A stretch of DNA of 64,000 nucleotides from Radiobacillus deserti (GTDB lineage Bacteria > Bacillota > Bacilli > Bacillales > Amphibacillaceae): contig NZ_CP041666.1 of the NCBI RefSeq assembly GCF_007301515.1, forward strand, positions 930,001 through 994,000, written 5' to 3'. The notes below the pieces were generated by a model. That model saw nothing but the letters and a program-made list of their open reading frames with translations, did not search any database and was not told where the DNA came from. Both the position numbers and the translations under genes were made by a program. This document shows, in pieces, positions 26,258 to 35,136 of the stretch; within the stretch, counting starts at the first letter, position 1; every line of letters starts with the position of its first letter.

Positions 26258-27124
26258 TTACAGTGCATAGAATAGTAATCCCGATATCGTGGACATCATA
26301 AATACAGAACCTATAAATGCCAACATTAATTTTTTCTTGAAAATACTATTCAAAAGCGTTAGTTCCGGTAAGCTAGCACCAGCTGAACTTATCATTAATG
26401 CCATTACTGGACCAAGGGCCATCCCTTTTACAATCATAATTTGACTGATAGGAATCATGGTGGAAAGTCGAATGTATAGGGGAATTCCAACGATAGCAGC
26501 AATTGGTACAAGCCACCATTGACTTCCTCCTAGATAATTTGAAATCCATTCTGTGGGAATAGTGCCATGGATAATGGCACCAATCCCAGCCCCAATCATT
26601 AGAAAAGGATAAACAGTTTTCATAAGCTTTATTGTTTCCTTAAGAGCAGCTATGACATTAAATCGTTGCACGGATGGTTGATCCACTTTCATGATTACTT
26701 GCTTCACCTCTTGTTCAAACCCGAGTCTTTCAAGTGTTAGGCCAATTAAAACGCAAAGGATGGAAGTAGTTATTGTATAGACGATGGTTACTTTAAATCC
26801 AAATAAAGCTGCCATTAAGGTTAAAATAGTCGGATCTAATACGGGAGACGCAAACAAAAAAATCATAACAATTCCAAAACGTACCTTCTTATGTAGGAAA
26901 GAGACGACAATGGGTATGGTTGAGCATGAGCAAAATGGAGTAATAAAAGCAAAAAATAAAGTAAAGCTAGCACTGATTAACAGCGGACTATTACCCAACC
27001 GTTTCTCCAAGCGTTCATATGGTACTATTCCTTGGAGAAAAGAGACTAAAAAGGAAATTCCGAAAAATAAAACAGTTAATTCAATGGATATGTAAAGAAA
27101 GCTTTGCAGAACATCAAAAGTCAT
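26258..27124 (-). CDS. ArsP/DUF318-type permease
   Basis: A 288-residue multispan permease of the family that includes ArsP (efflux of trivalent organoarsenicals) and YcgR. The hallmark TPFCSCSTIPI, with Cys65 and Cys67 by this start, lies near the start of the permease domain. A second family segment is GIPLYIRLSTMIPISQIM. About eight hydrophobic segments. ATG at 27124 is taken because GAGGTGG lies 6 bases upstream; an adjacent ATG at 27127 is the alternative. A palindromic operator sits just upstream at 27143. Confidence 0.88.
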   Translation of the reverse strand: MTFDVLQSFLYISIELTVLFFGISFLVSFLQGIVPYERLEKRLGNSPLLISASFTLFFAFITPFCSCSTIPIVVSFLHKKVRFGIVMIFLFASPVLDPTILTLMAALFGFKVTIVYTITTSILCVLIGLTLERLGFEQEVKQVIMKVDQPSVQRFNVIAALKETIKLMKTVYPFLMIGAGIGAIIHGTIPTEWISNYLGGSQWWLVPIAAIVGIPLYIRLSTMIPISQIMIVKGMALGPVMALMISSAGASLPELTLLNSIFKKKLMLAFIGSVFMMSTISGLLFYAL

Positions 27125-27142
27125 CATTCCCACCTCAATATT

Positions 27143-27159
27143 ATTTGTAAAATACAAAT
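27143..27159. promoter_or_regulatory. Operator 1 of the MarR/permease cassette
   Basis: ATTTGTA-AAA-TACAAAT, perfect 7-base arms within a longer TATTATTTGTA...TACAAATATTATA context. It ends 18 bases before the permease start. The same core occurs upstream of the marR gene. Confidence 0.75.
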
Positions 27160-27191
27160 ATTATATATAGAAAGAGCAAGAGATTTCTTGC

Positions 27192-27638
27192 TCATAGCAA
27201 AGGTTTGCAGCAAACGGATGATTTCGCCATTGCTTGATTCAGTACTTGAATAGACTGTAGCACTGCGTTTTTTTCAAACTCTGACATGTGAGATAATACT
27301 TCATTTAGGTATTCTTTCATCTGTGTATCAATCGTGGTTGCTACATACTTTCCTTCTGTAGTTAAAGTTAGGATGTGTACACGCCGATCTTCTGGTAAGG
27401 GGGTTTTTTTTACAAGTCCCATCTTAACTAGGCTTTGAATTTGTCTACTAAATGTTGTGATATCCATACCAAGTATGTTCGAGATAGTTTGTACAGAAGG
27501 GGAATGGTTTTTATCAATCTCATACAAAATATGGCTTTGTACTAAGGAGACATCAGTGCCTCCAACTGAACAACAGTTTTTATTCAAAAAACCAAATCGT
27601 CTGGTCATGACATGAAATAGTTCTCGTATATCTTCCAT
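27192..27638 (-). CDS. MarR-family regulator with two CC pairs
   Basis: 148 residues. A winged-helix core (SVQTISNILGMDITTFSRQIQSLVKMG, then the wing EDRRVHILTLT) marks it as MarR type. Unusual features are CC at residues 22-23 (NKNCCSVGG) and CC at 143-144 near the C-terminus (SVCCKPLL). These are well placed for thiol or metalloid sensing between the dimer arms, but no metal site is proven. ATG 27638 chosen because AGAGGTG precedes by 6 bases. It is transcribed toward the permease gene. Confidence 0.85.
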   Translation of the reverse strand: MEDIRELFHVMTRRFGFLNKNCCSVGGTDVSLVQSHILYEIDKNHSPSVQTISNILGMDITTFSRQIQSLVKMGLVKKTPLPEDRRVHILTLTTEGKYVATTIDTQMKEYLNEVLSHMSEFEKNAVLQSIQVLNQAMAKSSVCCKPLL

Positions 27639-27670
27639 AATATTCACCTCTAATTCAATTATATCATATT

Positions 27671-27687
27671 ATTTGTAAAATGCAAGT
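27671..27687. promoter_or_regulatory. Operator 2 of the MarR/permease cassette
   Basis: ATTTGTA-AAA-TGCAAGT, two mismatches from the palindrome at 27143 and with the same flanks (TATT/ATTA). It is 33 bases upstream of the marR start, so autoregulation is likely. Confidence 0.7.
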
Positions 27688-27723
27688 ATTAGTTCATATG
27701 TCGAGTTTCTAATTGTAGGATAT

Positions 27724-27741
27724 AAGGAAATCGTTTTCCTT
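27724..27741. promoter_or_regulatory. CRE-like palindrome 1 upstream of the laminarinase gene
   Basis: AAGGAAA-TCGT-TTTCCTT, perfect arms; it fits the CcpA consensus TGWAANCGNTNWCA at 12 of 14 positions. The interval 27639-28012 (374 bases) holds this, the site at 27913 and the marR operator, and no gene. Confidence 0.5.
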
Positions 27742-27912
27742 ACTAGTTTCCTTATTTTTCTAAAAGTGTGTCTAATTATCTATTTTTATCGAATAATAGA
27801 GATGAATGAATAATAGAATTAGTTCTTACCTACTAGCCCTTGCACCTACTAATTACTTAAATATCTTGAATCCCATTGACGTTCCTATATGCCTGTGTAA
27901 ATATATTAAAAA

Positions 27913-27926
27913 AGAAAGCGGTTTCC
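27913..27926. promoter_or_regulatory. CRE-like site 2 upstream of the laminarinase gene
   Basis: AGAAAGCGGTTTCC, 12 of 14 matches to the CcpA consensus, 87 bases before the start codon. Confidence 0.55.
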
Positions 27927-28012
27927 TTTTTTAGTTCCATTTAGGGAATGGAAAGGAGGTTTCAGTTGAATTTTTTGAAACCGCATACATTACTATTTGG
28001 AAGGAGAATTCG

Positions 28013-30961
28013 ATGAAAAAAGCATCTTTTTTGTTTTTGCTAATTGTTTCTGTTTTTCTTTTAATACCTTCTAACTCCTTCGCTTTTTCTGGAGAACAAC
28101 CGCTAGGAAAAGGGTCTTATTCCAAAACGCTGCCTCCAGGTGCGACAGATGTTCAAAGTAAAATCTATCGGACAAACAATTACCAAGGAAAAATGCCGAC
28201 GAATGACTGGTGGAGTAACCTTGCATGGAATCAATACTCACAGCCTGCCTATCCTCATCCATTGGCGATTCAAAATCAAGAAGATGGATTTCGAATCTAT
28301 AATCCTAGTAATAAAATAACTGCTAATTCTGCTTGTGTTTGTGGGTGGATCAATGATATTCATGACTTTACGGTTAAACACTCGAATGTAGCTAGCTTTC
28401 CTGAGGCGAATGTAAACGATTCGGATGATTGGTTTGTGAGCTCACTATTTAAAAGTGGGACAAACTCTATGGAAGTAACCTACGGTCATGGTTCTCCATA
28501 TGTATATTTTCAGTTCCAAGGTGGCAATCCGGAGCTATCGTTCTATACCGCCCCGACGGTCTGGTATGGAAACGCCTCGAGTTCCGTATTAGGGGTCACG
28601 ATTGCAGGAAGTCATTACGCATTGTTCGGACCAAGCGGAAGTACTTGGAGCGGAATAGGTTCGACTTCTCTTACGAATAACTTAGCAGGAAAGAATTATT
28701 TCTCTGTAGCAGCACTTCCAGATAACTCCCCAGAAACACTTCAAAAATTCAAACAATATGCCTATTCCTTTGTGACAGATACAAAAGTGGAATGGTCGTA
28801 TAATGAACAAACAAGTAAAGTAAGCACAACGTATAGCTACACGACAACTGCGAAAGAAGGCTCTCAATCCGGAACAATCTTTGCGCTTTATCCTCATCAA
28901 TGGCAAAAGACTTCTCATCCGTTATTGCCATACACGTACAATTCGGTGAGAGGAACGATGAAAACAGCAGAAGGTAGCTCTTTCACAACGTCGATGGACT
29001 TTACCGGGGTGCTACCGTCTCTTCCTAACAACGGCTCGTACGATATCAATAAATTAGCACAATATGTGAATGAAGCGGAAGCCGAAAATGATTCTCCATC
29101 TCCAGATACGTATTGGGTTGGAAAGCGATTAGGAAAGCTTGCTACGCTTGCTCCTATTGCAGAGCAGGTTGGGGATACAACGGCAGCGAATAAGTTCCGA
29201 AATGAAATTAAAAACCGCCTTGAAGACTGGTTTACAGCGAGTGATGATGCTGGGAACATCAATAGCTCTCAATTGTTCTATTACAATGAGAACTGGGGAA
29301 CTGTAATTGGCTACCCGTCTAGCTATGGAACAGCAGAAGAGTTAAATGATCACCATTTCCACTATGGCTACTTTATTAAAGCAGCAGCAGAAATTGCTCG
29401 TGTAGACAAGCAATGGGCAAATGACTCTAATTGGGGTCAAATGGTGGAATTGTTGATTCGTGATATTGCTAACTGGGATCGTAACGATGATCAGTTTCCA
29501 TTTTTACGGAACTTTGATCCATACGCTGGACACTCTTGGGCATCTGGACATGCTAATTTCGGAGACGGGAATAATAATGAATCCTCTTCGGAAGCAATGA
29601 ATGCCTGGGCTGGGTTAATTTTATGGGGAGAAGCGACAAATGACGATACGATTCGTGATTTAGGTATCTATTTGTACACAACTGAGATGAATGCGATTAA
29701 CAACTATTGGTTTGATGTAAAAGAAGAAAATCATCATCCGGATTTTACACGTTCCACAGCAAGTATGATCTGGGGAGGTAAAACAGTAGGGGACGGTGTA
29801 TGGTGGACAGCGAATCCAGAAGAAGTACATGGAATTAACTGGTTACCTATCACTGGAGCTTCCCTTTATTTGACCCACTATCCGGAGTACACGGAGACCA
29901 ATTACAATGCACTCGTTTCAGAAAATGGTGGAACGAACTTCGATGTGTGGAAGGATTTAATCTACATGTATCGAGCCATATCGGATGTGAATGATGCGAA
30001 AAATTTGGTTAATTCGAATATAAACTCGCTTACAGCAGAAGCGGGAAACTCAAAAGCCAACATGTATCATTGGATATACAACTTAGATAAAATGGGCAAT
30101 GCCGACCCTAGTATAACGGCGGATTACCCAATCTATGCGGTGTTTAATAAAAATGGGAAGAAAACATACGTCGTGTACAATATGACAAACCAAACGAAGA
30201 CGGTTCGATTCTCAGACGGCCATACCGTTACGGTAGAGCCAAATCGTTTTAATATCGATAATGGCGGAAACCCAGACGATGGCGGTTCTGATGATAATCC
30301 AGTATCATTACCAGCACAAATTGAAGCAGAGAACTTTACTGCTATGAGTGGGGTTCAGCTTGAAACCACAACAGATAGTGGTGGTGGACAAAGTGTAGGA
30401 TACATTGATGTCGGGGATTGGTTAGATTACTCCATCGATGTACCGAGCACTGGAACCTATAAAGTGGAATATCGCGTTGCTAGTGCAACATCGAATGGAC
30501 AAGTCCAATTCAAGTCGGGTTCCAATACGCTAGCAACCTCTACTATTCCAAATACAGGTGGCTGGCAAAGCTGGCAGACGATATCGACGAATGTGAACCT
30601 AAATCAAGGGGAACAAACTATTCGCCTGCAGGCGACCGGATACGAGTTTAATATCAACTGGATTCGGATAACTCCGGTAAATGGTAGTGATGAGCATACG
30701 ACAAAGGATTATACGGCAGGGGTAAATACTGCTGGCAACAATATTACGATTTATTTTAAGCCAACGACACCATCTCAATATGTGGATGTACATTATACGG
30801 TGAACGGCAGTAATCAGCAGAACTTCCGAATGACTAACAATAACGGGACGTGGGAACAAGTCGTTTCAGGATTAAATTCGGGGGATAGAGTGGAATACTG
30901 GTTCACGTATGAAAAATCCGGACCGCAGTATGACTCTCCTCACTATACTTTTACGAAGTAA
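28013..30961 (+). CDS. Secreted endo-1,3-beta-glucanase: GH81-CBM6-CBM56
   Basis: 982 residues. The signal peptide (1-24) ends at SNSFA. The GH81 catalytic module spans about 30-745; candidate catalytic residues are Asp446 in LNDHHFHYGYF and Glu523/Glu527 in NNESSSEAMNAWAG, motifs typical of GH81. After a Gly/Asp linker comes a CBM6 (about 765-890, QIEAENFTAM to NINWIRITP) and a C-terminal CBM56 (about 898-982). The same order occurs in the B. halodurans GH81 enzyme. It hydrolyses laminarin or curdlan-type beta-1,3-glucans outside the cell. ATG after GGAAGGAG. Confidence 0.93.
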   Translation: MKKASFLFLLIVSVFLLIPSNSFAFSGEQPLGKGSYSKTLPPGATDVQSKIYRTNNYQGKMPTNDWWSNLAWNQYSQPAYPHPLAIQNQEDGFRIYNPSNKITANSACVCGWINDIHDFTVKHSNVASFPEANVNDSDDWFVSSLFKSGTNSMEVTYGHGSPYVYFQFQGGNPELSFYTAPTVWYGNASSSVLGVTIAGSHYALFGPSGSTWSGIGSTSLTNNLAGKNYFSVAALPDNSPETLQKFKQYAYSFVTDTKVEWSYNEQTSKVSTTYSYTTTAKEGSQSGTIFALYPHQWQKTSHPLLPYTYNSVRGTMKTAEGSSFTTSMDFTGVLPSLPNNGSYDINKLAQYVNEAEAENDSPSPDTYWVGKRLGKLATLAPIAEQVGDTTAANKFRNEIKNRLEDWFTASDDAGNINSSQLFYYNENWGTVIGYPSSYGTAEELNDHHFHYGYFIKAAAEIARVDKQWANDSNWGQMVELLIRDIANWDRNDDQFPFLRNFDPYAGHSWASGHANFGDGNNNESSSEAMNAWAGLILWGEATNDDTIRDLGIYLYTTEMNAINNYWFDVKEENHHPDFTRSTASMIWGGKTVGDGVWWTANPEEVHGINWLPITGASLYLTHYPEYTETNYNALVSENGGTNFDVWKDLIYMYRAISDVNDAKNLVNSNINSLTAEAGNSKANMYHWIYNLDKMGNADPSITADYPIYAVFNKNGKKTYVVYNMTNQTKTVRFSDGHTVTVEPNRFNIDNGGNPDDGGSDDNPVSLPAQIEAENFTAMSGVQLETTTDSGGGQSVGYIDVGDWLDYSIDVPSTGTYKVEYRVASATSNGQVQFKSGSNTLATSTIPNTGGWQSWQTISTNVNLNQGEQTIRLQATGYEFNINWIRITPVNGSDEHTTKDYTAGVNTAGNNITIYFKPTTPSQYVDVHYTVNGSNQQNFRMTNNNGTWEQVVSGLNSGDRVEYWFTYEKSGPQYDSPHYTFTK

Positions 30962-30974
30962 GGGAATAGTTTGT

Positions 30975-31012
30975 ATAGTAAAGCTCCTCTTGAGAGGAGC
31001 TTTACTATTTTT
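30975..31012 (+). terminator. Terminator of the laminarinase gene
   Basis: ATAGTAAAGCTCCTCTTGAG with matching right arm GAGGAGCTTTACTAT, then TTTT. Confidence 0.9.
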
Positions 31013-31059
31013 AACTTAAGCAACGAAGTATGATTTTAATTTTGAGGTTGTCTTTGAGA

Positions 31060-31071
31060 GAAACCGGTTTC
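31060..31071. promoter_or_regulatory. Palindromic operator (CRE/LacI type) of the ROK gene
   Basis: GAAACCGGTTTC, a perfect 12-base palindrome 9 bases upstream of TATAAT at 31081, so a bound protein would cover the promoter. Confidence 0.6.
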
Positions 31072-31123
31072 GTTTTATGCTATAATCAGAATGCGAATGA
31101 CTTAACTAGAAGGATGAATAACA

Positions 31124-31996
31124 TTGAACAGATATATGGCATTTGATATTGGTGGTACTTTTGTTAAGTACGGTGTGGTGACGGAACAGGCGGAAATATT
31201 GAAGCAAAGTAAAACTCCAACGCCAAAGGATCTGCATTCCTTAGTCGACTTAATTTCAAACATAACGAAAGAATACCCCGAGGAACGTATAGAAGGGGTA
31301 GCTGTAAGTGCACCAGGTGCAGTTTCTGAATCTGGTATCATATACGGGTTTAGTGCATTACCTTACATACATGGACCGAATGTGAAGGAGCTTTTGGAAG
31401 AGAAAACGGGATATCCTGTCTTTATGGAGAACGATGCGAATGCAGCTGGATACGCAGAAATATGGAATGGAGCCGGTAAAGGAATGAAGGATGTACTTCT
31501 TGTCATTCTTGGAACCGGAGTTGGAGGGGCGGTCTTTAAAGACGGTGTCATCCATAAAGGTGCTAATCTCCATGGTGGAGAATTTGGCTATATGTTAGTC
31601 GATGGGAAACGTACATGGAGTGATACGGCGGCTACTGCATCGTTATTAAGAAGAGTAGCGAAGAAGAAACAGGTAGATGCAGAAACATTATCGGGTGAAG
31701 GGATTTTTGAACAAGCTGAACAAGGAGACCAGGACTGCCAGGAAGCAATCGAAGATTTCTATCATATGATTGCACTTGGAATCTACAATCTTCAATATAT
31801 GTATGATCCCGAGGTGATATTGCTTGGCGGTGGTATTAGTGCAAGAGAAGATTTAGTCGCTCAGGTGAACCGACGAGTAGAACAAATTATGAAAGAAGTA
31901 GAAATTGCTAAAATAAAACCGAATGTAGAAGTTTGTCAGCATAGACAAAATGCGAATTTACTAGGTGCTGTTTACGGATTTATCAATCACCGTTAA
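31124..31996 (+). CDS. ROK-family sugar kinase
   Basis: A 290-residue ROK kinase. The ATP phosphate loop is AFDIGGTFVKYG at the N-terminus; the catalytic aspartate is in MENDANAAGYAE, followed by LGTGVGGAV and HGGEFGYM. The usual ROK zinc-binding CXCGXXGCXE motif is absent, as in some beta-glucoside or glucose-type members. It likely phosphorylates glucose or a related hexose. TTG start at 31124, with AGAAGG upstream. Placement after the laminarinase and a similar operator suggest use on glucose from glucans. Confidence 0.85.
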   Translation: MNRYMAFDIGGTFVKYGVVTEQAEILKQSKTPTPKDLHSLVDLISNITKEYPEERIEGVAVSAPGAVSESGIIYGFSALPYIHGPNVKELLEEKTGYPVFMENDANAAGYAEIWNGAGKGMKDVLLVILGTGVGGAVFKDGVIHKGANLHGGEFGYMLVDGKRTWSDTAATASLLRRVAKKKQVDAETLSGEGIFEQAEQGDQDCQEAIEDFYHMIALGIYNLQYMYDPEVILLGGGISAREDLVAQVNRRVEQIMKEVEIAKIKPNVEVCQHRQNANLLGAVYGFINHR

Positions 31997-32011
31997 CGAA
32001 GTAAAGTAAAC

Positions 32012-32053
32012 AAAAGAGGGGGACGATTGCTTACCGGATCGCACCCCTCTTTA
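32012..32053. terminator. Hairpin between the convergent ROK and Sco genes
   Basis: AAAAGAGGGG ... CCCCTCTTT, with T- and A-rich flanks; likely serves both strands. Confidence 0.6.
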
Positions 32054-32068
32054 TATATTTCGAGTCCG

Positions 32069-32662
32069 TTATTCTTGATTTTCCGTAAGTATTTTTGCAT
32101 GTTCCACTATTTCTTCATAAGGAACTTCTTTATATCCGCTATAATATTTAACAATCGTACCTTCTTGGTCAATCAAATAAAATCTAGTACCGTGAGTGAA
32201 TTGGTCCGTTCCTGCTGTTGGCTCGGCAACTGCAGATTTGAAGGAACCCTCGGAAAGATTTTTTACATAGTCAAAGGAATAATCGCCTAAGAAGAACCAT
32301 GTTGATAAATCGCCACCTCGTGCTGTTACATATTCACTGCGGATTTCTGGTGTATCACGTTCGGGATCTACACTGAACGAAACAATTTGTACCGGAACAT
32401 CTTCTTCCTTTAGCTTCTTTTGTAATCTAGCCATATTTGCAGTCATGGGTGGGCATACAGTCGTGCAGCTAGTGAAAACAAAGTCAGCTATCCATACTTT
32501 TCCTTTTAAATCCTCTAATGAAACCGTTTCTCCATTTTGATCTGTCGCTTCAAAGTCTTGTACCTTCCAATCTAATCTATCGGGAATTGTTTTATCGCCA
32601 CAAGCAGTAATAAACAAAGCTGTTAGGATAAAAAATAACGAAATAGTTAGCTTGCGTTTCAT
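32069..32662 (-). CDS. Sco1/SenC-family lipoprotein (CuA assembly)
   Basis: 197 residues. The lipobox FITAC puts the lipidated cysteine at residue 21. The thioredoxin-like domain has the copper-binding CXXXC motif VFTSCTTVCPP (Cys66, Cys70) and the third ligand histidine in FTHGTRFYL. Sco proteins deliver copper to the CuA centre of cytochrome c oxidase outside the membrane. It is not adjacent to an oxidase operon; the ba3 operon 8 kb away encodes a CuA subunit that could be a client. ATG start with AGGAGG upstream. Confidence 0.92.
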   Translation of the reverse strand: MKRKLTISLFFILTALFITACGDKTIPDRLDWKVQDFEATDQNGETVSLEDLKGKVWIADFVFTSCTTVCPPMTANMARLQKKLKEEDVPVQIVSFSVDPERDTPEIRSEYVTARGGDLSTWFFLGDYSFDYVKNLSEGSFKSAVAEPTAGTDQFTHGTRFYLIDQEGTIVKYYSGYKEVPYEEIVEHAKILTENQE

Positions 32663-32874
32663 CGTTTAACCTCCTGCGTCCATTCTATATAAAATATTCA
32701 TCTCTATAAACATACTACCATTGGCTAGGTTCTTTAAAAATTGCTGCTTCATTTTGTAATAAAATTGTCATTGATGGTATGCGTCTTGAAAAATACTACT
32801 TTTTTACTAGAAACAAATCTGGTTGTTCATCCGTCTATGTTAATAGAGAATCTTGTCGAACGAGGGGTGGAGAA

Positions 32875-33378
32875 ATGTCGAAGCGATATTTGATAGTGAT
32901 TATGATCGGATTGCTTAGTATCTGTTTGTTTGCTTGTCAACAGCAACAAACGATGCCAGACGGTTATTATCCGTACGACAAGGAAAAAGTAAAATCTGCG
33001 ATTCAAGATCTTTCCTTCCAGCCTAAAATACCATCATACTTGCCAATGGAAACTGCGATTGTTGTTTCCGACCACTTTACAACTCTTGAAACCAATAATG
33101 AAGCTTTGGATGTAAGCTTTTATACAGTAGATAACGATCTTCTGTCTATCCAAATGGTAGATGGTCAATTAGAGCAAGAAGAGCAAATGACCCAAAATTC
33201 TACTGTACAAATAAGCGGCGAGGTGGATGGAAGTTATACGGAAAATAGGTTTGCTCAAACTCTTTACTGGGAAGAAGAAGGTATAACGTATAAGCTGATG
33301 TATCGAAACAACAAGGATTCCAGTAACCCTATGCCGAAGGACAAGCTTATCAAGGTTGCACAATCCTTTCAATCTTAA
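32875..33378 (+). CDS. Lipoprotein of unknown function
   Basis: 167 residues with a signal peptide and lipobox (ICLFAC), so it is anchored outside the membrane. The mature part starts with a glutamine run and holds KIPSYLPMETAIVVSDHF and an ESG-like beta-rich domain of a kind seen in Bacillus lipoproteins. No catalytic motif recognised. The start at 32875 follows GGGGTGGAGAA; an upstream in-frame ATG would place a polar extension before the signal peptide. Confidence 0.75.
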   Translation: MSKRYLIVIMIGLLSICLFACQQQQTMPDGYYPYDKEKVKSAIQDLSFQPKIPSYLPMETAIVVSDHFTTLETNNEALDVSFYTVDNDLLSIQMVDGQLEQEEQMTQNSTVQISGEVDGSYTENRFAQTLYWEEEGITYKLMYRNNKDSSNPMPKDKLIKVAQSFQS

Positions 33379-33395
33379 TAGAACATATAGCAGCT

Positions 33396-33432
33396 AAACT
33401 CTCCAGGTTAAAGATACTGGAGAGTTTTTTTA
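33396..33432 (+). terminator. Terminator after the lipoprotein gene
   Basis: AAACTCTCCAG ... CTGGAGAGTTT, then a T-run. Confidence 0.85.
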
Positions 33433-33549
33433 TGGAAAATGGAATGAAAATAAAGGATAGACAAAATATATAACAGAAAATGTGTTTCTATTCTACATGT
33501 TTCTACTTGCATGACGTCTGACCTCTATGATAAAATCCAATATGTTGAC

Positions 33550-33563
33550 TGAAAGCACTTTCA
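33550..33563. promoter_or_regulatory. CRE-like palindrome upstream of nupC
   Basis: TGAAAGCACTTTCA matches the CcpA consensus at 13 of 14 positions and is a perfect 6-2-6 palindrome. It lies downstream of a TATGAT -10-like element, which suits repression. Confidence 0.6.
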
Positions 33564-33591
33564 TATTTTAGACACCTTAGGAGGAAAATGA

Positions 33592-34782
33592 ATGGAAATT
33601 TTGTTAGGTATTGTGGCCATTTTAGTCGTGTTTGGTCTTTCTTACTTAATGTCTAATGATCGTAAGAACATTAACTATTTTGGTATTGGCGTTATGTTAT
33701 TACTTCAAATTTTTACGACATGGTTTATGTTTGATACGAGTATTGGACGTTTAATTATTACAAAGATTTCAGATGCCTTTAATAAATTGATAGAATTCGG
33801 AACAGCTGGCGTTAATTTTGTAGTTGGAGGAATTGCGGTAGAAGAAGGTGGGAGTGTTTTCTTCTTTAACGTTCTACTATTGATTATTTTCTTCGCAACG
33901 ATTTTGTCTGTCTTGACCCATTTGAAAATCCTACCGATTATTATCAAATATATTGGTGGAGCGTTATCAAAAATTACTGGATTACCTAAGGTAGAATCCT
34001 TTAACGCTGTAAATAGTATTTTCTTTGGACAATCCGAAGCATTGTTAGCAATCAAATCACAGTTTCATCATTTGAACCAAAATCGATTGTACATTGTAAG
34101 TGCATCCGCAATGGGGTCGGTATCTGCATCCATTGTAGGAGCGTACATGCAAATGCTACCTCCAGAATATGTGTTGGTTGCCTTGCCTTTAAATATGTTC
34201 AGTTCATTGATTGTAGCTTCTATTATTTCGCCGGTAAAAGTGAAGCCGGAGGATGACCAAGTAGATATTCGAGACGTATCTGAATCTAAAAGTATCTTCG
34301 AAGCTATGGGAAATGGTGCGCTTGACGGTGGAAAGATTGCTCTTATTGTTGCTGCGATGCTAATAGCATTTATTGCATCCCTTGAGCTAGTCAATTGGGT
34401 TATTCAAGCAATCTTTGCTGGCGTTACACTACAACAGATTTTAGGGTACGTACTTGCGCCAATTGGTTTCTTAATGGGGATTGCACCAGGAGAGCTTATT
34501 CAAGCTGGTGGTATCATGGGACCAAAAATTGTAACGAACGAATTTGTTGCCATGCTTGAGCTACAACCACTAGTTGGACAACTATCGAAGGAAACAGTTG
34601 GAATCGTTGCGGTGTTCTTAACAAGCTTTGCAAACTTTTCTTCAATTGGTATTATTGCGGGAACGGTGCAAGGTATTGATGGAGAAAAAGGAAGAATCGT
34701 TTCTAAGTTTGGCTTGAAGCTTCTTATTGGGGCAACATTAGGATCCATTCTTTCTGCTACAGTGGCTGGATTATTTCTTTAA
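33592..34782 (+). CDS. nupC: NupC-type concentrative nucleoside transporter
   Basis: A 396-residue CNT-family permease that imports nucleosides with H+ or Na+. Family segments include PKVESFNAVNSIFFGQSEA, SASIVGAYMQMLPPEYV and ALDGGKIALIVAAMLIAF; the C-terminal half has LTSFANFSSIGIIAGTVQG, characteristic of NupC. About nine membrane helices. ATG start after TTAGGAGG. Monocistronic, with a CRE-like site upstream and a terminator downstream. Confidence 0.92.
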   Translation: MEILLGIVAILVVFGLSYLMSNDRKNINYFGIGVMLLLQIFTTWFMFDTSIGRLIITKISDAFNKLIEFGTAGVNFVVGGIAVEEGGSVFFFNVLLLIIFFATILSVLTHLKILPIIIKYIGGALSKITGLPKVESFNAVNSIFFGQSEALLAIKSQFHHLNQNRLYIVSASAMGSVSASIVGAYMQMLPPEYVLVALPLNMFSSLIVASIISPVKVKPEDDQVDIRDVSESKSIFEAMGNGALDGGKIALIVAAMLIAFIASLELVNWVIQAIFAGVTLQQILGYVLAPIGFLMGIAPGELIQAGGIMGPKIVTNEFVAMLELQPLVGQLSKETVGIVAVFLTSFANFSSIGIIAGTVQGIDGEKGRIVSKFGLKLLIGATLGSILSATVAGLFL

Positions 34783-34818
34783 TTGTAAGGTTCTCTTCAA
34801 GTTAAAGATATAGTAATA

Positions 34819-34855
34819 AAAACAGAACTTCCATTAATTAGGGAGTTCTGTTTTG
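34819..34855. terminator. Terminator of nupC
   Basis: AACAGAACTTCC-ATTAATTA-GGGAGTTCTGTT, then TTTTG. Confidence 0.8.
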
Positions 34856-34904
34856 TATTAAGGCTACCTCAACTAACCTGGTTAGTGCATTAGTGATTAA
34901 CTTT

Positions 34905-35087
34905 TTAATTTACTTTTTTGTTAAAAATTTTCCTTATTCCGGAAGCGATAAGAACACCTATAAGACCAGCAATACTCATTGTGACAATAGGTCCCCAATC
35001 TACTTCTCCGTGTTGCAATAGACTCAATATAAAAACAGCTACTATTACACCAACAACCCAAGCAAACCAAAATTTTAACGAATACAA
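34905..35087 (-). CDS. 60-residue two-span membrane protein, unknown
   Basis: TTG start just after GGGGGAG. Two hydrophobic helices (about 6-24 and 30-50) end in a basic tail IRKIFNKKVN. Typical of small Bacillaceae membrane proteins without known function. It is followed by the nupC-side hairpin and probably starts its own short transcript or follows the broken gene at 35137-35570. Confidence 0.55.
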   Translation of the reverse strand: MYSLKFWFAWVVGVIVAVFILSLLQHGEVDWGPIVTMSIAGLIGVLIASGIRKIFNKKVN

Positions 35088-35136
35088 AAAACTCCCCCTA
35101 GTTCTATATTTGCTGGCCTACCCCTCCCCTTTTTTG

